Of a stretch of DNA of 64,000 nucleotides, positions 49,600-62,228 are shown piece after piece. Within the stretch, counting starts at the first letter, position 1. Every line of letters begins with the position of its first letter. The DNA is from Datisca glomerata (Eukaryota; Streptophyta; Magnoliopsida; Cucurbitales; Datiscaceae), in the NCBI GenBank assembly GCA_003255025.1, contig QANY01000261.1, positions 2,577,390-2,641,389 of the forward strand, read 5' to 3'. The position numbers and the translations under genes are program-made. The notes under the pieces were generated by a model, which made no database searches, was not told the origin of the DNA, and saw only the letters and a program-made list of their open reading frames with translations.

Positions 49600-51607
49600 T
49601 TATGATGACATATCTTTCATTGGAACTTTTTTATATATGGATTAAGTGTTGTTTAGTCATTTTATAAAATTTCCCTGTCAATATACATCGTTAAGGGTTA
49701 AAGGAACCACTTCTGGCACTGCTAAGAGGCAGGGTGTAACCATTTTTCAACCAGTGGGGGCTAATGTAATTAGAAAAATCTCAAGGGAGATAAGTAAAAT
49801 TTGCTCATTTATAAATTAGAATCAGTGTTATGTTTTTGTAAATTAGGCGTAAACTTTATTTAGAATTGTAATACTCTCATAATTGAATTATGTGATGTTT
49901 GTTTGAATCAATCCTTTACAATTCTTTGTCATAATGGTTTATATCATTTTCATGCCACATGATTCCATTGTACGAACGATATCATAGACAGGTCCAAAAG
50001 GGAAATGCTAAAAGGAATATGAATCAAATGTATGATAGAATAAAGAACTTGAAGAATCGAAATTTCAAGTTTTGTTTTGATTCTCCACCAGGATACCCAA
50101 ACACAAAGAAAGTAATTAAATATATGTACAACGAATAATTTTACAGAAATATAATTAAAAACAAAACAGCTAAAGAGAATGTCGAAAGTTACATTCATTA
50201 CATAGAGTATCCACCTTATTCTTTTCCACCTCCTGGTCTTATAACTCATCTTTATTCCCATCACTTTACTCCCTAATAGCCAAATATAGCTAGCATGTAA
50301 GCATTAAATGAATTGAGAATTAAGCCTAAGTTACTTGATAAATTGACAAAAACTAACATAACCACTAACTTGAGACGATATGGTAAAAATCATAGTGGGT
50401 AATATTATTTAGTTCTAACAATTACATGTTAAAGTTGAATGATGAAAAGTGTATGGATTTGAAAAGTATTTGGATGAGATGGGAATTGAAAATGGGGAGA
50501 CTTGACACTGGCAATAGAACCAAGTTGTAAATTAAGTCAAATATTCGCTTTGCAAAATGGAGACAGATTCCAGATAAACGTCCCCACACCAAATTCACTG
50601 ATCACTTTCTTAATTCCATTTTCTTATGTTATAACTAATTTGTTTTCTCTGGGTAAATAATTTCTAAACTGATGGGATAGGACTTAAATATTCGAATTTC
50701 TAGGACGTATATATCAATTGAGCTGAGCTTCATGACTAGCCGGGTCACCTCTCAAGATTTATTCTACGCGTATAGATAGATATAAAGAGCTCTCCCGCGT
50801 ATAAGGATTAATCAAGTGTGACATATTGACGCCCTTGAAATCCTGAATAATCCAAATTGACGTGAAAAAAGAAAAAGAGAATTTATTTTTCATGTTTTTT
50901 TCAGAGAAATTAAATATCATTTTACTATTAGCTAACAAGTATTTAGAGGTTGTTCTTTTAATGGTAATGTGTAAAGGAACAAGTGATCTGAAAAAATTAT
51001 CTCATTCTGTGAAACTACCCGAATTAAGTGAGACGGGACGGTTTTGACACGATTTAAAAAATTTACATATTCTGTCACATCCTGTTATTATTATATATAG
51101 ACTTAAAAGTTTTAAGTTTTATAACCATTAAGCCTTTTTACATTTAAACCCTTTTAACTTTAGAATTGTGTTTGTAAATTTACCAAACTGGCTCAGTTAG
51201 CCAGCTTAAAGTGCCCCGTCCCGCCGTCACATCATGTTACGAACTGCGAATCATCTCATCTCGTCCTGTAAAGTCAAATACGATTTTTGTCATTCTCACA
51301 AGATGGCACAAGACACGAATTTCTTGTCCCATTTTTTGCTGGATGGAACAAAAAATGTTTAAAAACCGACCCGTCCCCTACAGACTCCTAGTAACGTGGG
51401 AAGATTATTGTGGTTATGTAACAAGGTAAAGTATTACCGTATATTGTTAGGCTTGCAGAAAATGCCGAATTGAAGTGGTTAAGATTTAGTTTATTTATGT
51501 ATTTATATTCTTGCCCTTATTATGAAGAATCACTATTTTCACACGGTCATGCACTAATTAAAGCTGACAGTGAAAATAGAATTCCAGTGGCTTTTTGTGA
51601 AGCTGAG
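49600..51607. other. Non-coding interval
   Basis: No supported gene. 50990-51390 holds GC-richer words such as GAGACGGGACGG and GCCCCGTCCCGCCG typical of an unclassified plant repeat. The ORFs at 50862-51047 and 51211-51429 fall in it and show no domain. Confidence 0.45.
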
Positions 51608-52008
51608 TGATGCGGGTTTTCTTAGGATTAATTTTTGCAAGTGTATGAAAATTTAGATCTGAATGTCCATAATGAGTCGTCTCGATCTGATTTTGAAAAG
51701 AAATAATCAGTAGTTTTTCACGTGAAAAATTATTAATAGTAGTTAATATAAAAAATTACCATTAACTTCTATGTAAAAGAACTTCTTTTTTTTAGAAGAA
51801 AAATTGGACCAATTAAAAAATTGTAGAGAAAACCATTCCTCCAACACTAAAATCAAGTTTTCACATATAAAATCAAGAGCTCTTGGGTTATGGAATAAGT
51901 AGAGAGTTCATTTTCATGATTTTTTACAAGATCCGGCACGTAATTCATCAATTTGATCCATTTCGCTGCATAATCAAGTAAATATACTTGACTCGATTAT
52001 TTTCTACA
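51608..52008 (+). repeat. Probable 5' LTR of a third copia family
   Basis: About 400 bp, starting TGATGCGGGTTTTC and ending TTTTCTACA. It is immediately followed by a mutated primer-binding site (TCGGTATCATAGC, 52009-52021). No second LTR was found, so the start is tentative. Confidence 0.5.
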
Positions 52009-53454
52009 TCGGTATCATAGCAAATCATGACGTTTTCATGCCTATATGAGTCTTAAAGAAATTTGTTCAGAATTGATTATATATCCTTGACTATATATCT
52101 TCGTATGTTTGTTTGTGTAATTTTGTTTCATAAAGCACTAGTATTCTGCATAATCGTTAATCTGACGTGTGTTGTCCTCTTACATATGTCCATATACAAA
52201 TCTGATGCTTTATGATTAAAACATATGAATCAATTTTTTTCTTCATTAACCTACTCGTTCTTTTATGATTTATGAATATTTAATTAATGGGTGGTTATAA
52301 CAATTCAGTGGAAATTGGATTTGAGTGAGTTTGTTAACGGAATGTGTTTTTGCCCACTACCCAATTTTTTACTGAATTGGATGTGATTTTGAATTCTATC
52401 AATTTCTTTCATTTGGTTAAAAACTCCATTTGCATTCGTTAATGTTGGTGGCTATTCTGCGTAGTATTATGTATTCGGAGACTGTTTCACCATATTATAA
52501 CCAATAGTTATTCGTTAATGTTGGTGGCATTTACATTTGCATAATCAAAACAAATGTGATATATTGACATTGTATGCGTTAATATGGGTTAATATTGGAA
52601 GTAAGTCTTTTGGCCACTGTTGAGTTTTGATTCTGAATTGGTTTTTGAGTTATTCTGTCAAATTTTTTTATTAGAAATGTGATATATTTTTTTATGTTAG
52701 TACAAAATATGGATTGAGACCTAGATTATGACGGATCATATACTTTGTACTATAAACTTTGTGAGTACAAAATAAATCCACATCACAACATGGTTGATCA
52801 TGTAGTACATTTGAGTAAAATGTACAACGAAGTGCAAAAAAAGGCATTGAAGTTGAGATAAATATATGCAAAATTCTTCTCAATTCCTTGTCAGACTCAT
52901 GAAATGCAGATAAAGAAGTGATCACGAAAAATTATACCTTTAAAAAATACGAGAGTATTATAGAAGATCTCATATCAAGAGAGGAACAAAATATACGTTC
53001 TGGAATTCGCCGATTAGCTGCAATTCATAAATCTTTGGAGCGCAAGGTTGAGTTTCGGCGTAGACAAGAAGGGATATACACTGAATAAAGTTTCATGTTC
53101 AAGTGTTGAACACATTATGATGTCCTATTTTCTAACTAAGTTGCCATATTTAATATAGTCTTTTATTTTGTGTATATACTTTTCATGTTATGATATTAAC
53201 TGAGTGGGAGTTATGATAAATGTGATTAATGTATTCTCATATGTGATATGTTTTGGGCATATAACTAAGTAATGATGATTTGATATATTGTATGAGAGAT
53301 GATTGTAAGCACTGTGAACTTTCGATCATATACTCAATATCACATCATCATTGACTTCGTTAAGTTTTCCATAACTTTAAGTTTTGAATGTGTGTTTTTT
53401 CTTTTGAAGTGCTAGTATTTATATGCACTGTTGTGTTTATATGTTGTAGTTGAT

Positions 53455-54420
53455 ATGGCTTCCGCATCAAAAAATATAATAGCTGAACTGAACAAGGGTG
53501 GGAAACTGAAGGGGTAATTTTGATATTTGAGATCGAAAAGTTCAGTATATTCTTGAGGATTAAGAAGTTCTGGAAACCTTTAAAAACAATATGACTGAAT
53601 CTGAAGATGGTACTTCTGCTCAACATAGAAGAGATCAGGAGGCTTATCGTTTATGGAAATGAAGGAACAGCATAGCTCTCATTACGTTGTTGAGTTGCAT
53701 GCAAAATGATCTTATGTGTGAGATTGAAAAGTTTGAAGTTGCCAAGGATATGTGGAATGCTCTAAAAGAAAAATTTTGTTTGACTTCAGCAACAAAACTA
53801 AGCCAACTCACGATCAAATTTGACACTTATGTAAAGCATCAACATCACACAATGAAACAACATTTGAGAGAGATGTCAAACATGATCAGAGAGTTAAAGT
53901 GTGTTGGGCATGCACTAACTGATGAACAATAAGTTAAAGTTGTCATTCGTTCCCTCCCTCAAAATTGAGAACACATGAAGGTCAATGTGACGCACAATGA
54001 AAATGTAAAAACTTTTAATGATATTGCGCGTCATATGGAATTAGAAGCTGAGCACTTGGAAGCTGCTAAAACTTCTACTCAAGTTTATGTTGCTGAAACA
54101 AGTTCCCAAAAGAGAGGTTTTAAGAGAAAGGAAAATTCTAAAATTGTTAATAAAGGAAAGAAAAGAAAATGTGTAAACCCACAGCACAAAGGCAAGAAAC
54201 CTAAGATCAACCGTCATATAAGAGGCAAACGTGGCGGTAAAAGGAAGAACACAAATGAGATGAAATGCTATAATTGTGGCATTTTGGGTCATTTTACGCG
54301 TGAATGCACTGCGTCTCCTACTGAACCCAATAAAAACAAGATTCTTTCTAAAATTAATTCTCATCATTGTTATGTTTCTAGCACTGTGTTACTAACTGAA
54401 TCTATCTTGTATGGACCGTA
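53455..54420 (+). pseudogene. Copia gag remnant (LNKG type) with CCHC knuckle
   Basis: ATG at 53455 starts MASASKNIIAELNKG, a gag N-terminus common in plant copia elements, and hits a stop after 20 codons. Further segments follow in shifting frames: AQHRRDQEAYRLW (about 53620), LLSCMQNDLMCEIEKFEVA (53690), MKQHLREMSNMIRELK (about 53850), ENVKTFNDIARHMELEAE (about 54000). A basic tract and an intact CCHC knuckle CYNCGILGHFTREC (54266-54307) complete it. Stops at 53513, 53930 and 53967 make it non-functional. Confidence 0.85.
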
Positions 54421-55215
54421 GATTTAGGAGCAACCGACCATGTAACTAGAGAGAGGGAAGCATTTATAGAGTATCGTCAAATCCCAGTGGGAGCAAGATG
54501 GATCTATGTAGGAAACAATTCCAAAGTAGAAGTTAAAGGACTTGCAAGCTTGAGTTGTGTGATGGTCAGACATTATTCCTGCATGATGTCCTTTATGCAC
54601 TTGAGATTAGGCAAAACTTAGGCTTTGTAACTGTTCTCCTAGATTTAGGTTTCAATATCAATTTTCATTCAGGCGGTGCAAACTTCTATTTAGATAATAA
54701 GTACTATGGATCTGGTTATTTTTCAAATGGTTTTATTGTTCTAGACACTAAATATAACAATGCTAGGAATGACTATTGTTTTTCTTTAATAGCAGCGTCT
54801 AGCAATAATATGATTGATGCTAATATATGGCATGCTAGACTATGTCATATAGGGAAGATAGAATGAATAGGCTTACTAAAAAAGGTCTATTAGGCTCATT
54901 TGTAAAGATAGAGTTGTCTATATATGAGCATTGTCTTGCCGGAAAAATAACTAGAAAACCATTTGGAAAGACAAAAAGAGCTGATTATCAATTACAATTA
55001 ATTTATTCTGATATTTGTGGTCCTATGAATGTGAAGACGAGATGTGGCGCTTCATATTTCATCACTTTTATTGATGATTTCACACGTTTTGGTTATGTCT
55101 ATTTAATCTCCCATAAATCTGAAGCATTCGACTGCTTCAAATGATTTATGAATTTGGTGGAGACAAAAGGATAAAAGCATTAAGAACATATCGAGGCTGT
55201 GAATATCTTTTAAGC
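54421..55215 (+). pseudogene. Copia pol remnant: protease site, GAG-pre-integrase, integrase start
   Basis: A protease-type LGATDHVTRE lies at 54424. GAG-pre-integrase follows (IWHARLCHIGK, then CLAGKITRKPFGK), and then the integrase core (YSDICGPMNV, YFITFIDDFTRFGYVYL). The frame ends at the second catalytic-aspartate region (RTYRGCEYL), where D is replaced by Y, before the LTR insertion at 55222. RT and RNase H are absent on this strand. Confidence 0.8.
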
Positions 55216-55221
55216 TCATTA

Positions 55222-57000
55222 TGTAACGCCCCGATCCCCGAGGGCTAAACATACGTGTAATTTCACAATTTTAAAATCTCCAATTCGAAACAAACCCTCA
55301 TTTTGAGAAAATTTTCAAATTAAAATTCTTAATTTACCCATGATAGAAAAACCTTGACCTTAAATAGCAGATGCATTAAACTTATCCATGATCAGAATCT
55401 TAATCATTAAATAGAGGAAGCGATAAAGTGTCTTAAATACATAATTAATAAAACCTAAAAAAAATGAACTAAATTCTGAAATAAAGTCAAAACTTGAAAT
55501 CCATAACGTAAAATAAACTACTTAAATAATCAAGTTTAACAGAAAACATTTTCCTAAGTTTTAAATCAAATCATAAACTGAAAACATAAATTCCTCTGAT
55601 ATAACTGGTTATGACAGTCTCCTACTCATGTTGCTCGCCATCACTACCAACATCATAAATATATGTGGGGGAATGAGTATTTTAAAATACTCAGTAATCA
55701 AACCCACATAATAACATGCATCCACATCTCATAAATGCAATCATGACATAACTGAATTTGACATACATTATAAATAAAATAAAGTAATGTACTTGATCAT
55801 GACATGGCTTAACATAGCACGCAGATTACACGTGTCTCAAACAGAATCATTTAACAATCTTAATCATATCTTATCTTGGCATATCCCCTAGTTAAGAACC
55901 TAATCAAAACTGATCACACGTTAACTGAAGCACATCATGACGAATTGGGCGACGAAACAAATGGCACACATCGGACGAGAAAACAGATGACACATATTGG
56001 GTGACAGAACAGATTGCACTCATAGGTGACGGAAAACTTGAACAGATGGCACATCATGAGTGATGAAAAAAATTTACAGATGACATCCAATATATAACCA
56101 AAATATGAATAGATGACACCCTATGTGTGACGAAAGCATGAATAGATGACACCACATTCGTTTAACAGAACAAAACGTGAATAGTCCTGATTTCTTGTTA
56201 ACTAAGGGTCGTGCTTAAGTTCATATCTTGATTAATTACCACTTGAATGAATTAACCTCATACTTGCAGAATCCAGCGTATGACAATAATTAATCATATA
56301 ATGCATAATGATACATATAACATAATCAAACATGATAACATACTAACGTAAAATCAGTCATATTCAGACATTTATCTCATGATAATCACATTAATAACCG
56401 AACATTAATCAATTATCAAAGTGTTAACGAAATATAATAATTATTGAAAAATGGTTAAACAGATAATAAATACATGATACAATTATAATATCAGAGTCAC
56501 ATCGTTTTATAAGTCAATTTACACAAACATATATATGAACTTAACATGCTTATGGACAATTAAAACTGATGAGAATAACAAATATTACATTTATCACACG
56601 TGGATCACATTACAATGTAAATTCACTTACACAAAGCGTATACATTTATCACAACGGGAGTCACACCATCATGTAAGTCCACTTACCTGAAGCGAAAAAA
56701 TGAACTAAATAATTAATGACCTGAAATCTAAAAAATATATAATCACTAAATTATTTTAAAATAATCAGTATAAACATATTATTAATATCATATAAATAGA
56801 GATTTAATTAATACAGTGCAAATGGGTTTGAGCAAAGCCGAAAAATAATGTTTTGGGTCAGAAATTGAAAGATTAAAATTGGCCAAACAGTTAAGACCGG
56901 GCTGGTTCAGATCACATCAGTTCAGTTTGGTGAGATTGGACCGGCGGGCCTGGGTTAAGTGAATTGGTTCTGTTCGGCCAGAACCAACTTGATGGCAAGT
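55222..57000 (-). repeat. Gypsy-type LTR, probably minus strand
   Basis: Starts TGTAACGCCCCGATCCCCGA on the plus strand; the reverse complement ends GGGGCGTTACA, a familiar end of plant gypsy LTRs. It contains degenerate short repeats built on AGATGACAC (about 55935-56160) and CACTGAGTATTTTAAAATAC-like sequence on the minus strand. The right boundary is uncertain and no coding remnant belongs to it. It splits the copia integrase. Confidence 0.5.
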
Positions 57001-57069
57001 CCCAATTGTAGAAATAAATAAAATAATGAACAACATCAAGTTCATTAATTAATAACAATGATATAAAAT

Positions 57070-59345
57070 GTACTGAAAATTACACATCATATTACAATAT
57101 GTACAATCCTAAAGATTTGACATGGTTTAGAAAAATATCTCTAGAGATTGATTTTATCAAAGGATCAGCCATCATTCGATGTGTAAAGACATTTTGATCA
57201 CTATTTCCTTCTACGATATAATATCCGTATAAAATTATACTTAGTGTCTATTTGCTTCATTTTTTCATGATACTACAAATCTTTAGTATAAGCGATGGCT
57301 ACTTGACTGTCACAAAATAAAGTAAATGGTTTCGATGCACTAGAAACAACTTGTAAATGTTACAGAAACCTTCTAAGCCAAATTGCCTTTTGCACTGTAG
57401 CCGAATACGCTATAAATTTCACTTCCATAGTTGATAACGCAATGCATGTCTGTTTCTTACTACTCTAAGATATGGCGCCATTTCTTAGCAAGAAAACATA
57501 TCTAGATGTTGATTTGCATTCGATAGGGTCACCACCCCAATCAGCATCTGAGTAACCCACTAGATGCAAATCATTTCCTCGATAGCATAAACATAAATTT
57601 GTAGTACCTTTAAGGTATCTCAAAATCCTCTTAACAGCTTTCCAATGAGTTTGTCCAGGATTGGACTAATAAGGGCTGACCAAACCAATGGCTTAACAAA
57701 TATCGTACATCAAACTTCCAATGGCATTAGAATATGGGACTCTGGGCATGCTCTCGTTTTCTTCTGGAATCTTAGGACACATTTCCTTACTAAGGATTTC
57801 ACTCTTTTCTATTGTAGTCTTGATGGGTTTTTAATCTCGCATATTGAATTGTTCGAGTATTTTCTTAATATATGACTCGTGACAGAGCAAGAAGTCTTTT
57901 TTAACGATCTCGATATATCTTCACACCCAATATAAATGTTGTTTTACCCATGTCCATCTCAAAATGCGAAGACAACCATTCTTTAATGGTAACAACAAAT
58001 GGTTTATCATTCCCAGCCAAAAGCATATTTACATACAATGATAGAATTACAAAATTACTCTCAATATGTTTGACGTAAACACAATTGTCTTCATCGATCA
58101 TCATAAAATCATAAGAGGCTATGGCTCTATGAAACCTAAGATAGCATTGTCTAGATGATTGTTTAACGCCATATATTGATCTTAGGATCTTGCATACGTT
58201 GCGCTCCTGGCCTTTTACAACAAAATTCTCATTATAGTGCATGTAAATTTCTTCATCTAGTTTTCCATTCAGGAAAGCAGTTTTTACGTCCATCTCGTGT
58301 AATTCCAAATCCATCTGGGCAAAAACAGCTAAAATTAGACGTATGGAGGCAAACCTAACAACAGGTAAAAAAGTTTCCTCATAGTATATTCCTTTTTGTT
58401 GAGTGTAACCCTTAGTTACCAAACGTGCCTTATATCTTTTTATAGATCTATCTTCCTTGCATTTAATTTTGAGAATCCATTTGTTTCCAGACATGATTTG
58501 TTCTCATCGACTCCATTTCTTCTTCCATTACATTTAACTAATGATCTTTTACAACTGATGAAAGAGCCTCCGTATAGTTCTCGGCTCATGTTCATCATGT
58601 GGAGCAATCATAAAAGCTTGTCCCTCGATTTCAAAACGTCGATGAGTAATACTTTTATGAGTACTTATCCAATATAATCTTCTTATAGATTTGTATCATC
58701 AGTCAAAATGTTACTCCCACTCGTATCAAGGAGATGAGACACATTCTCATTCATTTTAGATGTCTGATCCGTAGTAACATTAGACTCAAGATCTTCTATC
58801 TCAATAGACTCAAATCTTGACTATCTTCTCTTTTGCTAGGAAATTATTTCCCTAAAAATGTGGCATCCATTAATTCAAGTTCAGTAAAACTTTCATCAAT
58901 TTGTTCACGAATGAACACGTATCCTTTAGAGTGTTCACCATATCTTATAAAAATAGACTTCTTACCTCTCAGTCCAAGTTTACCATGCTTATGAGAAGAA
59001 ATGTGAACATAAGTTGCAGACCCCCAACGTCACAAATTACTATAGTCGGGTTTCCTACCTGTCCAAAGTTCATATGGGATGGAAGTTACTAATTTGGAGG
59101 GTACACGGTTAAGTAGATATGAAGCAGTAAACAAAACATCTCCTTAATATAAAATGGGTAAGCTCGTTTGTGCCATTATAGACCTTACCATATTTAGAAG
59201 CGTTCTATTCCTTCTTTCCGCAACACCATTTTGTTGTGGAGTTGCAGAAATAGTTAGTTGTCTAGATATACCATTTTTATCACATAGTTCTTTGAGTTGA
59301 TGAGAAAAGAATTCTGTCTCATCTTCAATTGAAAATTGAGGTGAT
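57070..59345 (-). pseudogene. Second half of a copia pol, inverted: integrase end, RT, RNase H
   Basis: On the minus strand the sequence enters integrase at ETEFFSHQLKELCDKNGIS (59320) and NGVAERRNRTLLNMVRS (59220). It crosses the linker and reaches RT: KWILKIKCKEDRSIKRYKAR (58480), LELHEMDVKTAFLNG (about 58310) and KSIYGVKQSSRQC-like sequence (about 58170). RNase H ends ADPLIKSISRDIFLNHV (about 57140). The 197-codon open stretch 57901-58494 is the longest retroelement frame in the window. The RT box reads LYVNMLLAG, lacking the two aspartates of YVDD. Stops and frameshifts elsewhere confirm decay. It begins almost exactly where the plus-strand half at 55215 stops. Confidence 0.8.
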
Positions 59346-59651
59346 TGGATTTGCACCAATAGAAACCATAAGTTTGATACACAATAGAAGGATATGAGAA
59401 ATATTTTGGATTTATTTTTAGATAGCGAATGTAATTCTTCCATTATATCCTATTCACTAGTACTGATAGGTGAACTGGAAAAATTGTTTCCTTTCTTTTG
59501 TCCCAGCTCATGATCTGAAAAAGTCGCACATACACCCTAGTACACGTTCGTCGACTCCCCGAAGGACGGGTGATTTTGTGACATTTCTGATTGGCTGTCT
59601 TGTGTTTCTAATAAGTTGTTTAATAGTTGGCATCTTGAATCATATACATAA
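59346..59651. other. Junction segment between copia half and gypsy LTR
   Basis: Short non-coding stretch with no recognisable feature. It is slightly GC-richer near 59545-59570. Confidence 0.4.
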
Positions 59652-61180
59652 TGTGTAATATCCCGAACCTTCGTAAAAGGGGCATTTTTGTAAAAGTGAT
59701 TTAAAAGATAAAGTGATTTTAAAATTTGATTTTAAAAAGGAATTATTTGTAATTTTGGTAAAACAATTTTATTATATATGGTTTAGTTTAAAATTCAATT
59801 TTTCACATTTTAAAGAGTTTTATTTTATATTATAAAACTTTATCTCACCCACATCATACATGTCTATCACACTAAGCCAACCCATTTATCTCCTCACACC
59901 CATGTGTTATCTCTTAACTATCTCCCCCCCCCCCCCCCCCCCCNCCCCCCCCCTCACTCTCTCATTTTTTTTATCTCCAGTGAAACCGTCATTCTCTCCT
60001 AGACGTTAACTACCCTATGTTTCATCTTCTTTTAGTTGCAACTATCTCTCTCTTCTCTGCCTATGCGTTCTTCATCTTCTAAGCGGTAAGATTCCATTAT
60101 TTGTTTATGCTTATCTCCCTCTGTCCTCCCTTTGAATTGACGCTCCCTCCCTCTAATTTTCTTTTTAATTTTATAGAAGCTATTTTCGACTTCTTTTTCT
60201 CCCTTTGTTTTCACCTCTGCAATTCTGCAAACCCATTTTCTTTCCCATTTTCTGCAAACCCATTTTCTTTCCCCTTAGCATTTAGCAGACTTCTCCATGT
60301 TATTTCTTCCACTTTGCCTTCTCTTTGTAGTTTTCAAGCCTCCACCTCTTTTGTGCAGTCCAGCGAAGTTCCTCTGCTTCCTCTTCTCCGATTCAATTTT
60401 TTTGGCGTCCCTTAATTGTTAATTTTCATTTTTTTCACTATTTCTTCTTCCCTCTTTCTTTTTTTCCTCGTTTTCTCTCTCTAAATCTGTATTTTTCTAT
60501 TTCAATGTTCATATATATCCAATTCTAAAATTTTCTCCAAATTCCAGCAAATTCATCCTCATTCGTCTCTGTTTGTGGTGTCGCCGCCGCCCATCAAGTC
60601 CAATAAGCATTTCTCTGATTCTCCTTGCTCTTTCCTCTCTTTGAATTCTTCTTCAATTTTCTGGCATGAAAACCCCTTCTCCCTTTTTAATGTCTTCATT
60701 CTCTCCATGTCTTCTTCTTATTCTTCTTTTTTCTGCTTGTTCCTCCGTCTCCATCACTGTTGTTAGCATCTCTCCGATGAGTTCTTTTTCCTTTAGTTAT
60801 TCCTCTTATTTTGTTTTCTTTTGATTTTCGGTTCTTTCCACTCTCTCTCTCTCTCTCTGTTTCATCTTCGTCTCTCTCTTGATCTATTTCTATTTCTTTT
60901 CTTTTTCTTCTTTTATGCCCTTGTTGCTCTCTCCCTATCGTCTCTCTCTCACTTTTCTCTCAGTTTCCCTCTCACTTTTGTTCCCTGTCTCTCTCTTTCT
61001 CTTTCTTATTTCTCTCTCTAACTCTCATTTTCTTTATCTCTTATTCTCTCTGATTTTCTCTCTCTCCCCTCTCTTTGCTTCTGCCATCACCAGTAATTTT
61101 CCATCACCGACGATCCCTTTATATTTTTCTTTCTTTCTCTATGTTTTCACAAAGATCTTAATATTCAACTTAGATATTTG
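59652..61180 (+). repeat. Gypsy-type LTR fragment with CT-rich body
   Basis: Begins TGTAATATCCCGAACCTTCG, a typical start of plant gypsy LTRs. It contains a poly-C run of 30 with one N (59924-59953), followed by about 1.2 kb of CT-rich sequence full of CTCTCT runs. ORFs in the CT-rich part are low-complexity artefacts. The end is not defined. Integrase sequence follows directly at 61187 without gag or RT. Confidence 0.5.
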
Positions 61181-61186
61181 ACATCG

Positions 61187-61730
61187 CATCATCCCAGGGG
61201 AATGGTCAAGCTGAAGCTAACAATAAAATAATAGTTGATACTTTGAATAAAAGACTTGAACATGCTAAAGGAAGATGGTGGAAAAGCTACTGGTAGTTTT
61301 GTGATCCTACAGCACCACTAGGTATAGATACCTACTGGAGAGATGCCTTTTGCTCTAAGTCATGGTATAGAAGTCGTCATACCAGTGGAAATAAGTCTCC
61401 CATCCTGCAGAACTCAATCTATAAACCTTATTCAAAATGAAGATGCAATTAAAGAAGCTCTTGATAACTTGGAAGAGAAAAGGGAAGTCGCATCTCAAAG
61501 CACTACAATACTAAGGTCAATTTAAGAAAATTTAAAGTTGGTGATTTGGTGCTACAAGGGGTGTTCAAAACACTAAAGAGATAGGTGTCGGCAAGCTCGG
61601 TCTTAATTGAGAATGACCACACAAGATAATACAAGTCATGAGGCCGGGGGCATATACCCTTCAAGATGCAAGCAGTCACATAATCTCAAGAAATTAGAAT
61701 GCAATCCACTTGAATTTTTAACGGCTAAGT
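61187..61730 (+). pseudogene. Gypsy integrase C-terminal remnant
   Basis: The frame reads SSSQGNGQAEANNKIIVDTL (61189 on), then RWWKSYW with a stop. This is followed by the conserved HGIEVVIPVEISLPSCRTQ (about 61360-61420) and the tail FKVGDLVLQ with frameshifts. These are the third catalytic-glutamate region and C-terminus of a Ty3/gypsy integrase. The N-terminal zinc-binding and core domains are missing on this side, while a different fragment further right (62229-64000) ends inside exactly those domains. Confidence 0.85.
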
Positions 61731-62228
61731 TGAATTTCTTCTTAACTCTATTTATCATTGCAATTTTTCTTTTGAAAATATAAATAAAAATACTACCTGG
61801 GGTGTTTTAATTCTCTTAAAACTATTTCTTTCATTTTTAATTAGTTTGCAACCATTATTTTTATTGCAAATAGCTATTTATGGGAATATAAGATTTTGAG
61901 TGAATTTATTGTTTTGAGAAAATTTTGATCTTAAATTTCTCTTATCTTATAGATTTATTAAATCTAATTGTATGGCATTTTTTGTTAAAAAATTTAATTT
62001 TTATTTGTTTAGTGTTGATAATGTTTGATAAGGTTTGTTGATATCCTTTAACATTTTGTATATTTTATTTTGAATTTTTTAGTATATTCATATACTCCTA
62101 TTTTTATGATTCTCAATCTTCAAATATGTGGAGAGCATTTGTACTATATTTAATGTAGAATTATTTCTATCTGAGATCACATTATCACTCTGCGAAAACT
62201 ATTTTAACGGTTGAGAAAGTTCCACTGA
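61731..62228 (+). other. AT-rich spacer between gypsy fragments
   Basis: T-rich non-coding sequence, probably the region between integrase and the 3' LTR of a gypsy element. No LTR boundary is visible. Confidence 0.4.

Larger units (their letters stand above)
52009..55221 (+). mobile_element. First half of a copia element (leader, gag, protease, integrase start)
   Basis: A plus-strand copia internal region from a primer-binding remnant to the middle of integrase (RTYRGCEYLLSSL). It breaks at 55222, where a gypsy-type LTR (TGTAACGCCCC) begins. The missing rest of pol, of a matching type, lies inverted at 57070-59345. Confidence 0.75.

Noticed and set aside
60101..61181. Protein-coding ORFs rich in Ser/Phe/Leu
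   Set aside because: They come from CT-rich low-complexity sequence, overlap in several frames, and have no motifs.
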